DNA of 64,000 nucleotides, taken from positions 1 through 64,000 of the forward strand of contig BNBP01000003.1 in the NCBI GenBank assembly GCA_014656015.1, in the 5' to 3' direction. The notes beneath the pieces were generated by a model that was not told where the DNA came from, ran no database searches, and saw only the letters and a list, made by a program, of their open reading frames with translations. The position numbers and the translations under genes are program-made. Of this stretch, positions 43,032 through 52,591 are shown piece by piece; within the stretch, counting starts at the first letter, position 1; every line of letters starts with the position of its first letter. The DNA comes from Streptomyces griseoaurantiacus. Lineage in GTDB: Bacteria; Actinomycetota; Actinomycetes; Streptomycetales; Streptomycetaceae.

Positions 43032-44003
43032 ATGACCATGAAGAGTCCTCTGCTGTCCCTGTCCGGCGCCGTCCCCGCCGAGGGCGTGGACGAAGGCGTC
43101 GCCGCCCATTACGGCGACCTGTTCCGCGAGCAGCGCGCCCTCGCCGACGGCACCGGATTCGTGGACCTCTCCCACCGCGGCGTCGTCACGGTCACCGGCG
43201 AGGACCGGCTGAGCTGGCTGCACCTGCTGCTCACCCAGCACGTCAGCGACCTCCCCGCGCACCGGGCCACCGAGGCGCTCATCCTCTCCCCGCACGGCCA
43301 CATCGAACACGCGCTCTATCTGGTCGACGACGGGGAGACCACCTGGGCGCACGTCGAACCCGGCACCCAGGAGGCGCTGGTCGCCTACCTGGAGTCGATG
43401 AAGTTCTTCAACCGGGTGGAGGTCGCCGACCGCACCGCCGACTACGCCCTCGTCCACCAGCCCGCCGGCTCCATCGCCGACGTGCCCGGCGGCGTCGTCG
43501 TCCGCGAGACACCGTACGGCCGTGAGCTCTTCCTGCCCCGGGGCGACCTGGAGGCGTACGCGGCCGGGCACGGGCCGGCCGCGGGACTGCTCGCCTACGA
43601 GGCGCTGCGCGTGGAGCAGCACCGCCCCCGCCTCGGCTTCGAGACCGACCACCGCACCATCCCGCACGAGCTGGGCTGGATCGCCACTGCCGTCCATCTG
43701 CAGAAGGGCTGCTACCGGGGCCAGGAGACGGTCGCCCGGGTGCAGAACCTGGGCAAGCCGCCGCGCCGGCTGGTCTTCCTGCACCTCGACGGCAGCGAGG
43801 TGCACCTGCCGCCGCAGGGCACGGAGCTGCGCCTGGCCGCGGACGGCCCCGAGGGCCGCAAGATCGGCTTCATCACCACGTCCGTGCGCCACCACGAGCT
43901 GGGCCCGGTCGCACTCGCCCTGGTCAAGCGGAACGTCCCCGTCGACGCGCCGCTGCTCGCCGACTCCACGGCGGCGGCGCAGGAGACGGTCGTCGAGCCC
44001 TGA
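43032..44003 (+). CDS. ygfZ: Folate-binding protein YgfZ (GcvT-like)
   Basis: 323 residues with the GcvT-like folate domain (GVVTVTGEDRLSWLHLLLTQ) and the invariant YgfZ motif LQKGCYRGQETVARV, whose Cys is essential. It supports Fe-S cluster repair or assembly with tetrahydrofolate. ATG 43032 is listed; ATG 43038, two codons later, lies 8 nt after TAGGCT and could be the start of a leaderless message. It follows nur by 28 bp. Confidence 0.9.
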   Translation: MTMKSPLLSLSGAVPAEGVDEGVAAHYGDLFREQRALADGTGFVDLSHRGVVTVTGEDRLSWLHLLLTQHVSDLPAHRATEALILSPHGHIEHALYLVDDGETTWAHVEPGTQEALVAYLESMKFFNRVEVADRTADYALVHQPAGSIADVPGGVVVRETPYGRELFLPRGDLEAYAAGHGPAAGLLAYEALRVEQHRPRLGFETDHRTIPHELGWIATAVHLQKGCYRGQETVARVQNLGKPPRRLVFLHLDGSEVHLPPQGTELRLAADGPEGRKIGFITTSVRHHELGPVALALVKRNVPVDAPLLADSTAAAQETVVEP

Positions 44004-44063
44004 GCCGTGCGTCGGGCCCGTCGAGTCCAGCGGGCCCCGAACCGTCCCCGGCCGTGCGCCCCG

Positions 44064-44489
44064 TCACATCTCCAGCAGGACGGTGAAGGGGCCGTCGTTG
44101 GTCAGCGAGACCCGCATGCGCGCTCCGAACCGGCCCGTCGCCACCGTCGCCCCCAGCGCGCGCAACTGAGCGACGACCTCGTCGACCAGGGGTTCCGCGA
44201 CGTCCCCCGGCGCCGCCGCGTTCCACGTCGGGCGGCGCCCCTTGCGGGCGTCCCCGTACAGCGTGAACTGGCTGACGACCAGCAGCGGAGCGTCGATGTC
44301 GCTGCACGAGCGCTCCTCGGCCAGCATCCGCAGCGTCCACAGCTTGCGGGCCAGTCGCGCCGCCTTCTCCTCGGTGTCCTCGTGGGTGACCCCCACCAGG
44401 ACGCACAGTCCCTCGCCCTCGATCGCGCCGACCGTCTCGCCGTCCACGACGACCTCGGCGCCGTCCACCCTCTGCACCACCGCTCGCAT
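44064..44489 (-). CDS. dtd: D-aminoacyl-tRNA deacylase Dtd
   Basis: 141 residues: [40 protein letters not shown] (SQFTL catalytic region) and the C-terminal [11 protein letters not shown] containing the Gly/Pro motif that excludes L-amino acids. It hydrolyses D-amino acids and glycine from mischarged tRNAs. ATG 44489 is used. It is divergent from rsiG, converges with ygfZ and stands alone. Confidence 0.95.
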   Translation of the reverse strand: MRAVVQRVDGAEVVVDGETVGAIEGEGLCVLVGVTHEDTEEKAARLARKLWTLRMLAEERSCSDIDAPLLVVSQFTLYGDARKGRRPTWNAAAPGDVAEPLVDEVVAQLRALGATVATGRFGARMRVSLTNDGPFTVLLEM

Positions 44490-44684
44490 GGGCACCATGA
44501 TGCCGTGCGCACGGTGTACGACCTCGGGGGGTACTCGAAGGGGATTCTTGTCACTCCTCGACCGTCCATACGGGGCTGTCGGGGGGCACTTGGTCATATA
44601 ACGGCCACCGGGGATGGCACGATGCGTGATGCGGCCGCACCCGTCGGTGCGCCGCACCGGTCGAGGGGACGGTGGAGCAGCAGC

Positions 44685-45290
44685 ATGACCACACCGAGCA
44701 TCGGGCAGCAGCCCGACATCGCGTCATTGGCCCGCACGGTGTGCGCGGGGGAGCACCGGCCGCCCGTGCAGCGCACGGACAGCCCGCTGCCCCCCGAACC
44801 GCCCGAGCCCGACCTCTCCGCCCTGAGCCTGCCCGAGCTGCGCATCCTGCGCCGGGACGCCCAGCGGGACGAGGCGGACCTCAGCTACGTACGGCGGCTG
44901 CTGCAGGGGCGCATCGACATCCTGCGCGCGGAACTGGCCCGGCGCGGGGGGACGGCCGCGCCGGAGGACGGCTTCGTGAAGCGGCTGACCGCGATCCTGA
45001 CGGACGCCCCGGCCGCGCAGCGCTCCTCGGCCCGGCACGTGACCCTGGGGACCCCGCAGGGCGAGGAGTACCGGCGGCTCGCGGCGGACATGCTGGGCGA
45101 GGTCGAGCTGTCCGACCTCGGTGCCCGCACGGACGAGGAACTGACCACGGGACTCACCCGCCTCGGCCGCTACGAACGCCGGATCTCCCGCCGCCGCCGG
45201 GCCCTGCAACGCACCACGGACCAGTGCACCAGGGAGATCGCCCGCCGCTACCGCGAGGGCGAGGCACAGGTGGAGGACCTGCTGGGCTGA
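44685..45290 (+). CDS. rsiG: Anti-sigma factor RsiG (c-di-GMP-dependent, targets WhiG)
   Basis: 201 residues. Two antiparallel helices each carry the c-di-GMP signature E-x3-S-x2-R-x3-Q-x3-[17 protein letters not shown] (about residues 62-78) and [16 protein letters not shown] (about 173-188). This duplicated motif is diagnostic of RsiG, which binds a c-di-GMP dimer to hold the sporulation sigma factor WhiG inactive. The N-terminal 45 residues are disordered. ATG 44685 follows GGTGGAG at 7 nt. It is conserved beside dtd in Streptomyces (from memory). Confidence 0.93.
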   Translation: MTTPSIGQQPDIASLARTVCAGEHRPPVQRTDSPLPPEPPEPDLSALSLPELRILRRDAQRDEADLSYVRRLLQGRIDILRAELARRGGTAAPEDGFVKRLTAILTDAPAAQRSSARHVTLGTPQGEEYRRLAADMLGEVELSDLGARTDEELTTGLTRLGRYERRISRRRRALQRTTDQCTREIARRYREGEAQVEDLLG

Positions 45291-45356
45291 GCGCACGGGG
45301 ATCGTGCGGGGCGGCGGGCGTGAGGAGGCGGGGCGGGGAGCACGCGCCCGGCCGGG

Positions 45357-45791
45357 TCAGGGCGCGGCGGCGGCGACGCAGAACTCGTTGCCCTCCGGGT
45401 CGGCCATCACCACGTGGTGCTCCTCGACCTCCGTCAGCACGGCCCCGCCCGCCGCGACCAGCCGCTCCGCCTCGGCCCTGATCCGCGCCCACCGCTCGGC
45501 GGGACCGCCGTGCCCCGGCACCCGGATGTCGATGTGGAGCCGGTTCTTCGCGGTCTTCGGCTCGGGCACCGTGAGGATGCTCAGCCGGGGGCCCACGCCC
45601 TCGGGATCGCAGAGCCACACGGCGTCGTCCTCGGTGTCGTCCTCGGGGAGGTCGAACTGCGCGAGCCACTCCTCGCGCGTGGTGAAGGGGGCGGGCGGGG
45701 GCTCGTCCACGTAGCCGAGCGCCGTCCGCCAGAACGCGCCGAGGAGCGCGGCGTCCGCGCAGTCGAGGGTCAGATCGATTCTGGCTGCCAT
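45357..45791 (-). CDS. VOC-family (glyoxalase-like) protein
   Basis: 144 residues: IDLTLDCADAALLGAFWRTA, LHIDIRVPGHGGPAERWARI and the C-terminal VVMADPEGNEFCVAA, the usual VOC closing motif with a metal-site Glu. Substrate unknown; family members are dioxygenases, glyoxalases or binding proteins. TACGGT is 6 nt upstream of ATG 45791, suggesting a leaderless mRNA. Confidence 0.85.
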   Translation of the reverse strand: MAARIDLTLDCADAALLGAFWRTALGYVDEPPPAPFTTREEWLAQFDLPEDDTEDDAVWLCDPEGVGPRLSILTVPEPKTAKNRLHIDIRVPGHGGPAERWARIRAEAERLVAAGGAVLTEVEEHHVVMADPEGNEFCVAAAAP

Positions 45792-45906
45792 GCCAGGACC
45801 GTAGGGCACACCACCGACAGCCGCCCCGTGCGCGCCCCTCGCCGCCGGTCCCGGGCCGACGAAAACCCGGAGGACACCCCCGACCCCGCCCGCCTAGCGT
45901 GGGCGC

Positions 45907-47190
45907 ATGACCCCGTCCTCCTCCCGCATACTCGACGTCCGCCCGGTCACCGCCGCCGAGCTCCCCGCCTGGCTCACGGCACAGAAGACCGTCTTCCTGC
46001 GCACCACGGACCCGCTCGGCGCCGATGCCCAGCCGGAGGCCATGGCCGAGCGCCTGGAACCGCTGGACCCGGCCCGTACCCTCGGCGCCTTCGACGAGGC
46101 GGCGCCGCGGCGCTGTGTCGCCACCTTCCGTTCCTTCCCCCAGCGGCTCACGGTGGTGGGCGGCGCCACCGTGCCCGCCGACGCCGTCACCAACGTCGGG
46201 GTCGCGCCCACCCACCGCCGGCGCGGTCTGCTGAGCCGGATGATGGCCCACGACCTGGCGGCCGCGAAGGAGCGCGGGGACGTCGTCGCCACCCTGATCG
46301 CCGCCGAGTACCCGATCTACGGCCGCTTCGGCTTCGGCCCCGCCGCCCACACCGCCGAGTGGACGGTCGAGGTCCCCCGCTCCGGCCTGGACCCCCGGTG
46401 GGCGGGTCCCGAGGACGGCGGCCGGATCGACCTCGTGGACGGCGAGGACGTCCGCAGGCTCGGCCCCGGCCTGCACGCGCGTCTGTGCGCCGTCCAGCCG
46501 GGCGCGGTCGACCGGCCCGACCTGTGGTGGCGCGCCGCCACGGGCCTCGTACGGTTCGGCCGGCCTTGGACGGAGCCGTTCCACGCCGTCCACCACTCGG
46601 CCTCCGGCGAACTGCAGGGCCTGGTGACCTACACGTGCGACGAGGAATGGGGCGGCGGCAAGCAGCCCCAGGTCACCGCCCAGGTCAGGAGCCTGATCGC
46701 GACCACCCCGGCCGCCGAGCGCGCCCTGTGGCACCACGTGTGCTCGATCGACTGGGTGACCCGGGTGCGGAGCGGCCACCGTGCCCCCGACGACCTGCTG
46801 CCGCACCTCCTGCCCGACCCGCGCGCCGCCCGCCTCACCACCCTCGCGGACTGGCTGTGGGTGCGGATCCTGGACGTCGTACGGGCCCTGGAGGCGCGGA
46901 CCTACGAGAGCGAGGGGACGCTCGTCCTGGAGGTGACCGACGGGGACGGGCTGTCCGGTGGCCGCTACCGGCTGGAGGCGGCCCGGGACGGCGCCCGCTG
47001 CGCGCCGACGACCGAGGACCCCGACCTGAGCCTGACCGTCGGCGACCTCGCGCCGCTGTGGCTCGGCGACGACTCCGCGGCTCGGCTCGCCGCGCTGGGC
47101 AGGGTCCGGGAACAGCGAGAGGGCGCCGTCCGACTGGCCGACGCCCTGCTGCGCACGTCCCGGCGACCGTGGTGCCCGGACGTCTTCTGA
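45907..47190 (+). CDS. Eis-like GNAT acetyltransferase
   Basis: 427 residues with the three-part Eis architecture: an N-terminal GNAT ([20 protein letters not shown] acetyl-CoA loop; [14 protein letters not shown]), a second GNAT-like domain and a C-terminal sterol-carrier-like domain ([35 protein letters not shown]). The free C-terminal carboxylate (PDVF) is catalytic in this family. Eis enzymes acetylate aminoglycosides or peptide lysines. TAGCGT lies 6 nt before the ATG. Confidence 0.9.
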   Translation: MTPSSSRILDVRPVTAAELPAWLTAQKTVFLRTTDPLGADAQPEAMAERLEPLDPARTLGAFDEAAPRRCVATFRSFPQRLTVVGGATVPADAVTNVGVAPTHRRRGLLSRMMAHDLAAAKERGDVVATLIAAEYPIYGRFGFGPAAHTAEWTVEVPRSGLDPRWAGPEDGGRIDLVDGEDVRRLGPGLHARLCAVQPGAVDRPDLWWRAATGLVRFGRPWTEPFHAVHHSASGELQGLVTYTCDEEWGGGKQPQVTAQVRSLIATTPAAERALWHHVCSIDWVTRVRSGHRAPDDLLPHLLPDPRAARLTTLADWLWVRILDVVRALEARTYESEGTLVLEVTDGDGLSGGRYRLEAARDGARCAPTTEDPDLSLTVGDLAPLWLGDDSAARLAALGRVREQREGAVRLADALLRTSRRPWCPDVF

Positions 47191-47405
47191 CGCCTGCCGC
47201 GCGCCTCGCGGCGGCAGCGCCTGTTCGGTTGTGGCGGTGCGGTTGTGACTGTGCCGTGTGCCGTATGCGGTTGTGACTGTGCGGAGGTGCGGCGGGGTTT
47301 CCGCCGCCGATGTTCGGTTGTGGCTGTGCGGGTGGTGCGGGCCGAGCTCCCGGCTCCCCTCCGGAAGGGAGTTCGGCCGACCAGGCTGACCGACCAGGTC
47401 GCCCA
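47191..47405. other. Intergenic region with short GGTTGTG repeats
   Basis: GCGGTTGTGACTGTGC occurs twice (about 47240 and 47268), and TGTTCGGTTGTGG-type units also appear twice, in a non-coding stretch before devE. No gene seen. The devE operator and promoter follow at 47406-47510. Confidence 0.55.
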
Positions 47406-47428
47406 CCAAGTTGGCGACCAACTCAACC
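47406..47428 (+). promoter_or_regulatory. Operator-like site upstream of devE
   Basis: CCAAGTTGG (47406-47414) and ACCAACTCAACC (47417-47428) both recur upstream of devA (48742-48775). This points to shared recognition by the two paralogous GntR regulators. It lies about 83-105 bp before the devE start. Confidence 0.6.
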
Positions 47429-47510
47429 TAAGTTATCTCCACTTGGAGACGTCTTATAACCACCCTTCCATGAACTGCCCGGAGATGGCGAGAAGTTGTA
47501 CTGTTTGGCC

Positions 47511-48452
47511 GTGACGCCGGAACACTCTCCGGAACGACCCGAACACACGCCGGGCACGACACCCGTCGACGGGCGGCAGAAGCCCCCGGGCCCCCGGCGC
47601 CGCGCGCGCGAGGTGGCCGACGTCCTGCGCGCCCGCATCGGCTCGGGGCAACTGCGTGCCGGGGCGCGCATGCCCACGCAGGCGATGCTGGCCGAGGAGT
47701 TCGGCACCGAGCGCGGCACCGTGCGGCAGGCCCTGCGCATCCTGCAGTCCGAGGGCCTGCTCGCGGGCGTCTCCCGGGGCAGCCCGGCGACCGTCGCCCC
47801 GGACGCCGGACGGGTGCCGGACGGCCCGGCCGCCGAGCCCCGGCCCACCACGGTCGCCCTCGCCCCGCGCATCTCGGCCGCCTTCGCCGCGCCCCACGTG
47901 GAGATCGACGCGCTGTGCCTGACGTCGATCTCGCTGAACCTGGCGCTGGGGGAGCCCCTGCGCCGGATCCACGCGGGGCGCGTCAAACCGGCCAAGGTCG
48001 ACGTGCGGGTGCTGCTGCCCCGCCGGGACATCCCGCTCGCCTTCCCGACGCCGGTGGCCGGCGCGGACGCCGCCGAGGGGGAGGTGCACCGCCGCTGGCT
48101 GGCCCAGCGCAACGCACAGAGCCAGGTGCTGCGGCACAACCTGCTGGCCCTGCGCGGCACCCACGGCATCGACGTCCACGTGACCTTCCGCGCCCTGCCC
48201 TTCACCCCGCCGGTCAAGCTGTACCTGCTCAACGGCACCGAGGCGCTGTTCGCGTACTACACGGTGCGGCGGCGCGAGGCCGAGATCGACCACGAGGCCC
48301 TGCAGATGTACGACGCGGAGGGCACGCGGGTGGTGCTGTTCCCCTTCGCGCAGGGTGCGGGCACCCGGGACACGACGTTCGTCGAGCAGTCCCAGCTGTG
48401 GTTCGACGCGCTCTGGGAGACGATCAGCTCGGACCTGGAGCCCGCGCCCTGA
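47511..48452 (+). CDS. devE: GntR-family developmental regulator, DevE-like
   Basis: 313 residues: a disordered N terminus, then the GntR winged helix (REVADVLRARIGSGQLRAGA, TQAMLAEEFGTERGTVRQAL, about 32-95). An effector domain shared almost segment by segment with DevA follows (LRGTHGIDVHVTFRALPFTP, KLYLLNGTEALFAYYT). In S. coelicolor, devE (SCO4188) and devA (SCO4190) are duplicates with distinct developmental roles (literature, from memory). GTG 47511 is 6 nt after TACTGT, so the mRNA is probably leaderless. Confidence 0.88.
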   Translation: MTPEHSPERPEHTPGTTPVDGRQKPPGPRRRAREVADVLRARIGSGQLRAGARMPTQAMLAEEFGTERGTVRQALRILQSEGLLAGVSRGSPATVAPDAGRVPDGPAAEPRPTTVALAPRISAAFAAPHVEIDALCLTSISLNLALGEPLRRIHAGRVKPAKVDVRVLLPRRDIPLAFPTPVAGADAAEGEVHRRWLAQRNAQSQVLRHNLLALRGTHGIDVHVTFRALPFTPPVKLYLLNGTEALFAYYTVRRREAEIDHEALQMYDAEGTRVVLFPFAQGAGTRDTTFVEQSQLWFDALWETISSDLEPAP

Positions 48453-48484
48453 GAGGCGGACGGGCGGGACTCCTGGAGCAGGCC

Positions 48485-48673
48485 CTAGAAGCTCGGCCCG
48501 GTGATCAGCAGCGTGAGGACGACCACGCCGAGCGAGCCGCACGTGACGTTCCTCGCCTTGACCCCGATGGTCAGCAGCACCAGCCCGACGAAGCCCATCG
48601 GGCCGTACCGCCACTGGAGGAACTGTTCGACACCGGCGGTGAACACGGTGCTCAGGACGATCTGGACGGGCAT
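48485..48673 (-). CDS. 62-aa membrane protein between devE and devA
   Basis: MPVQIVLSTVFTAGVEQFLQ followed by two hydrophobic segments (MGFVGLVLLTIGV and SLGVVVLTLLITG). It is opposite in direction to the flanking regulators, converging on devE and divergent from devA. A small gene in this position is also present in S. coelicolor (SCO4189, from memory). Function unknown; it may be controlled from the palindrome at 48749-48775. Confidence 0.7.
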   Translation of the reverse strand: MPVQIVLSTVFTAGVEQFLQWRYGPMGFVGLVLLTIGVKARNVTCGSLGVVVLTLLITGPSF

Positions 48674-48741
48674 GGTGGGGCACCCCCTTCAGGGCGGACG
48701 GGGCGGTGCGGATGTCGGCTGCCATGTGGGAGAGGGTTTCC

Positions 48742-48775
48742 ACCAACTCAACCAAGTTGGTTGCCAACTTGGTTG
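48742..48775. promoter_or_regulatory. Large palindromic operator between the small membrane gene and devA
   Basis: CAACCAAGTTGG (48749-48760) and CCAACTTGGTTG (48764-48775) are perfect 12-bp inverted copies around TTG, and each arm contains its own CCAA-N-TTGG palindrome. ACCAACTCAACC (48742-48753) is identical to a block upstream of devE. This is a strong candidate DevA/DevE binding site. Confidence 0.72.
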
Positions 48776-48856
48776 TAGTTATTCCCAGTTGGCGTTCAGT
48801 CCGAAACAAGTTCCAAACAACTCGTCCGAGATGGAGGAAAGTTGTAACGTTTGGTC

Positions 48857-49714
48857 GTGCCCCAGCAGAGAGCCGAGAAGCGCTCGCCCCAGGAGATCGC
48901 CGACGCGTTGCGGGAACGTATCCGCGCAGGTGAGCTGAAGGCGGGCGACCGGCTGCCCACCCAGGCCAGACTGGCCGAGGAGTTCGAGGTGGAGCGCGGC
49001 GTCGTCCGCCAGGCCCTGCGCGTGCTCCAGGAGGACGGCCTGCTGAGCAACGTCAGCAAGGGCAGCCCGCCCCGCATCGCCGAGGCCGCGCCGACCGTGG
49101 ACGAGCCCCGGCCGACCATGGTCGCCCTCGCCCCGCGCCTCGTCGAGGCCTTCTCCGCGCCCCAGGTCCGGGTCGACGCGGCCTGTCTGACCGCCGAGAC
49201 GCTGATGGTGGCGATCGGCGAGCCCCTCCGGCTGATCCACGAGGGCCGGCTGCGCCCCCGCTCCATCGACGTGCGCATCCTCCTGCCCTCCCGCGAGATC
49301 GACCTGGCCTTCCCGGTGCCGGTCGAGGGGCGCGGCCAGGACGACACCGTCCACAAGCGCTGGCTGGGCCAGCGCAACGCCCAGGGCCACGTCCTCCAGC
49401 ACAATCTGCTCTCCCTGCGCGGCACCCACGGCATCGACGTGCGTGTCACCTTCCGGGCCCTGCCGTTCACCCCGCCGATAAAGCTGTACCTGCTCAACGG
49501 CGACGAGGCGCTGCTCGCGTACTACATGCTGACCCGCCGTGCCGAGGAGATGGAGAGCGGCACCCTGGAGATGTTCGACGCCCTGGGCTCCCAGTCGCTG
49601 CTCTTCTCCTTCGAGAAACGCGCCGGGCAGCGGGACTCGGCCTTCGTCGAGGAGTCGCAGTCGTGGTTCGACGCCCTCTGGGAAACCATCACGTCGGACC
49701 TGACACTCTCCTAG
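48857..49714 (+). CDS. devA: GntR-family developmental regulator DevA
   Basis: 285 residues: GntR winged helix (QEIADALRERIRAGELKAGD, TQARLAEEFEVERGVVRQAL, about 10-75) and a C-terminal effector domain with LRGTHGIDVRVTFRALPFTP, KLYLLNGDEALLAYYM and FVEESQSWFDALWETI. Highly similar to the devE product. DevA is needed for aerial development in S. coelicolor and represses itself (from memory). GTG 48857 lies 6 nt after TAACGT (leaderless). Its stop overlaps the devB start by one base. Confidence 0.9.
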   Translation: MPQQRAEKRSPQEIADALRERIRAGELKAGDRLPTQARLAEEFEVERGVVRQALRVLQEDGLLSNVSKGSPPRIAEAAPTVDEPRPTMVALAPRLVEAFSAPQVRVDAACLTAETLMVAIGEPLRLIHEGRLRPRSIDVRILLPSREIDLAFPVPVEGRGQDDTVHKRWLGQRNAQGHVLQHNLLSLRGTHGIDVRVTFRALPFTPPIKLYLLNGDEALLAYYMLTRRAEEMESGTLEMFDALGSQSLLFSFEKRAGQRDSAFVEESQSWFDALWETITSDLTLS

Positions 49715-50442
49715 TGACTCCTGAAACGACGCAGACTGATGCGGTGACAGCAGATTCCGAGAACGTCCGACGACTGGTCACCCGTGCCCGCTTCGTGCTC
49801 TGGGACTTCGACGGGCCGATCTGCAGGCTCTTCGCGGGGCACCCGGCGGACGAGGTGGCCCGGGAGATGCGCGAGTGGCTGCGGGGGCAGGGCCTGCTCC
49901 ACCTGCTGACCGAGGAGGAACAGGGGGCCGCCGATCCGCACGTCATCCTCAGGGCGGTCGACGAACGCCACCCCGGCAGCGACCTCGTCACGGCCCTGGA
50001 GGAACTGCTCACGCACCACGAGCTCCTCGCCGTCCCCGACGCCTGGCCGACGCCGTACGCCGATCCGGTGATCCGCACCTGGACCGCGGTCGGCGCCCGC
50101 CTCGCGGTCACCACGAACAACTCCGCGCGCACGGCCTCCGCCTACCTCCGGGGCCGCGGCCTGCTCGACTGCTTCGCCCCCCACATCTACGGGCGCACCC
50201 ACGAGCTCCATCAGCTCAAGCCGGACCCGCACCACCTCAACCGCGCCCTCGGCGCACTCGGCGCGGCCCCCGAGGACGCCCTGATGATCGGCGACAGTCC
50301 CTCCGACGCCCAGGCCGCCGCCCAGGCCGGCGTCCCCTTCCTCGGCTACGCCCGCAACGACGAGAAGGAGAAGGCCCTGCGGGCCGCCGACGCCACCACG
50401 ATCGTCGGCTCCCTGGAACAGGTACTGAGCGGACTGCGGTAG
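49714..50442 (+). CDS. devB: HAD-superfamily phosphatase DevB
   Basis: 242 residues with the HAD motifs: I, FVLWDFDGPICRLF (nucleophile Asp and acid Asp); II, VTTNNSARTA; III, Lys in QLKPDPHHL; IV, ALMIGDSPSDAQAA. A helical cap lies between I and II. It is a probable phosphoglycolate-phosphatase-like hydrolase with unknown substrate. GTG 49714 shares a base with the devA stop, so devA-devB are coupled; GTG 49744 is an alternative. In S. coelicolor devB mutants are delayed in development (from memory). Confidence 0.88.
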   Translation: MTPETTQTDAVTADSENVRRLVTRARFVLWDFDGPICRLFAGHPADEVAREMREWLRGQGLLHLLTEEEQGAADPHVILRAVDERHPGSDLVTALEELLTHHELLAVPDAWPTPYADPVIRTWTAVGARLAVTTNNSARTASAYLRGRGLLDCFAPHIYGRTHELHQLKPDPHHLNRALGALGAAPEDALMIGDSPSDAQAAAQAGVPFLGYARNDEKEKALRAADATTIVGSLEQVLSGLR

Positions 50443-50501
50443 CCCCGAGGGGGCCCCGACCGCCCGGACCACCCGTACACGCGCTCGCCCCGTCACCCTC
50501 T

Positions 50502-50518
50502 TGGCACGTCAGGTGCCA
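50502..50518 (+). terminator. Short hairpin behind devB
   Basis: TGGCAC and GTGCCA with a 5-nt loop, 60 bp after the devB stop. It is weak, but it is the only stem seen before the next gene. Confidence 0.4.
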
Positions 50519-50616
50519 CGGGGGCGACGACATCTGGCAGCATGCTCGTTCTCGGGGGGAGTACCGTGCTTCACTTCCACACCACTGGTGTGCTCAGCCC
50601 GAGGAAATGACGAACC

Positions 50617-51711
50617 ATGTCATCCGAACCCGACTCCTCTCCCGCGCGGGACCGCGCCGCCGAGTTGAGCGGCGACCCGAGCGCGGTCGAGGGGCCGCTC
50701 GAGGGCTACCACCACGAGACGTACGTGATCCCGCTGCCCGAGGCGGTGGCCGGCGGGGACGCGGGGCGCGGCAAGTGCCGCTCGCCGCGGGAGAACCTGC
50801 TCTGGTTCGACCGTCGCTGCTTCCTGTCGGAGGAACGGCTGCTGCTCGCGCTGCGCGGGCACGTGGAAGGGGCGGCGATTCCCCGCGTCTACACGGTCTC
50901 GGACGAGACGCTGCTGCAGGAGTTCATCGAGGGGCACACGCTCGGGGAACTGCACCCCTCCGGGGAGCACGTCCCCGACGCGCTCGTCGACCAGGTCTTC
51001 GTCCTGTTCGAGAGGCTGGCGGACATCGCCCCGGGCGACCTGGCGGTGGAGCGCAGGTGCACCCCGGAGGACCGCTCCGACGACCATGACAGCGCGGACT
51101 TCCTGGAGCGGCTCGTCCACTTCGCGGAACAGCGCGTCTACCGGTACAACCGGCCCCGTCTCGGCCCCCTCTTCGACGAACTCGGGCTCGACGACGGCTG
51201 TTTCACCGCGCTGCGGGACCGTGTCGCGGGCCTGCGGCCGCGCCGCTTCTGCCTGCTGCACGCGGACCTGCACCGGGAGAACTTCGTCGTGGACGCGGCC
51301 GGCCGGCTGTGGACCATCGACTGGGAACTGGCCATGTTCGGCGATCCCCTCTACGACCTCGCGACCCACCTGTACCTCATGCGCTACCCCGACTGGCAGC
51401 ACCGGCTCGTCGCCAAGCGGTGGGCGCAGGTCATGGAGGAGCGCTGGGCGGGGACGGCCTGGGAGGGCGGCACCAAGGGCTGGGAGGAGGACCTGGAGAA
51501 GCTGCTCGACTTCAAACGGGCCCAGTCCGTGTTCACGGACGTCGTCCGCGCCACCGAATTCCTCACCCGCAGTCCGGACGACGAGGGCCTCCTCGTCAAG
51601 GAGGCCCACCGGCTGCACGCCGTCCTCACCGCCGCCCGGCGTCCCCTGCGCCTGACCGGCGTCCCGGCCCCCGACCGCATCGCGGCGGCCCTGGACCGAG
51701 CGGCGCGGTGA
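50617..51711 (+). CDS. Aminoglycoside/choline-kinase-like phosphotransferase
   Basis: 364 residues of the APH fold: catalytic loop CLLHADLHRENFVVD (Asp/Asn) and metal-binding TIDWELAMFGDPLYDLATHL. The N-lobe region contains LLQEFIEGHTLGEL. The presumed substrate is a small metabolite or sugar rather than an antibiotic; the sequence does not fix it. ATG 50617 follows GAGGAA at 10 nt. Confidence 0.82.
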   Translation: MSSEPDSSPARDRAAELSGDPSAVEGPLEGYHHETYVIPLPEAVAGGDAGRGKCRSPRENLLWFDRRCFLSEERLLLALRGHVEGAAIPRVYTVSDETLLQEFIEGHTLGELHPSGEHVPDALVDQVFVLFERLADIAPGDLAVERRCTPEDRSDDHDSADFLERLVHFAEQRVYRYNRPRLGPLFDELGLDDGCFTALRDRVAGLRPRRFCLLHADLHRENFVVDAAGRLWTIDWELAMFGDPLYDLATHLYLMRYPDWQHRLVAKRWAQVMEERWAGTAWEGGTKGWEEDLEKLLDFKRAQSVFTDVVRATEFLTRSPDDEGLLVKEAHRLHAVLTAARRPLRLTGVPAPDRIAAALDRAAR

Positions 51712-51763
51712 CGGTACGCGGCCCGGGGCCCCGGGTGGCGGGCCGCTGCGTAGGCTCGGCGGC

Positions 51764-52555
51764 ATGAGGGAGAAGCACGGGAACGACGGAAGCGGCGGGA
51801 GCGTGGCGAACGGGGGCAGCGCGGTGGACGGCGGGAGCCGGGGCGCCGGTGACGCGGCGGCCGCTGCCGGTGGTCCTTCCGGTCCGTCGAGTCCCTCCGG
51901 TCCGTCGGGTCCTGCGGGTCTGCCCGGTCCTTCCGGTGTCGTCGGCCTGCGGGAGCGGAAGCGGCTGCGGATGTACAGGGACGTCTCCGAGACCGCGATC
52001 GCGCTGTTCCTGGAGCGTGGTTTCGACGCCGTGTCCGTGGCCGAGGTGGCCGCCGCGGCGGAGATCTCCAAGCCGACGCTGTTCCGGTACTTCCCCACCA
52101 AGGAGGACCTGGTCCTGCACCGGTTCGCCGACCACGAGACGGAGCCGGCCCGCCTCGTCGCCGCCCGGGCCGAGGGCACCTCACCGGTCGCCGCGCTGCG
52201 CGCCCGCTTCCTCGACGGGCTGGACCACCGCGACCCCGTCACCGGGCTCAACGACGCCCCCGCCGTGCTCGACTTCCACCGACTCCTCTACGGCACCCCC
52301 GCCCTGGCCGCCCGGCTCCACGGCTACCTCGAACGCTCCGAGGCCGCGCTCGCCTCGGCCCTCGGCGGCGGCCTCGACGCCCGGCTCGCCGCGGCGCAGA
52401 TCATCGCCGTGCAGCGGGTCCTCGCGCTGGAGAACTGGCGGCGGATGGCGGCGGGGGAGCGGGCGGACGACGTCCACGGCGAGGCCGTCGAGGCGGCGCA
52501 GCGGGCGTTCGGACGGCTGGGGGAAGGGCTGGGCGGGTTCGGGGGCCCGAGGTGA
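51764..52555 (+). CDS. TetR-family repressor with collagen-like N-terminal linker
   Basis: 263 residues. The first about 65 are a Gly/Ser/Pro tail with SGPSGPAGLPGPSG units. The TetR HTH follows (MYRDVSETAIALFLERGFDA, AAAAEISKPTLFRYFPTKED), then a helical ligand domain. TAGGCT lies 7 nt before ATG 51764 (leaderless). A palindrome overlaps the promoter of the downstream HelD-like gene, making that gene the probable target. Confidence 0.87.
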   Translation: MREKHGNDGSGGSVANGGSAVDGGSRGAGDAAAAAGGPSGPSSPSGPSGPAGLPGPSGVVGLRERKRLRMYRDVSETAIALFLERGFDAVSVAEVAAAAEISKPTLFRYFPTKEDLVLHRFADHETEPARLVAARAEGTSPVAALRARFLDGLDHRDPVTGLNDAPAVLDFHRLLYGTPALAARLHGYLERSEAALASALGGGLDARLAAAQIIAVQRVLALENWRRMAAGERADDVHGEAVEAAQRAFGRLGEGLGGFGGPR

Positions 52556-52591
52556 GCCGAACACCCCGGGCAATGATGCCTGAGTAAAAAA

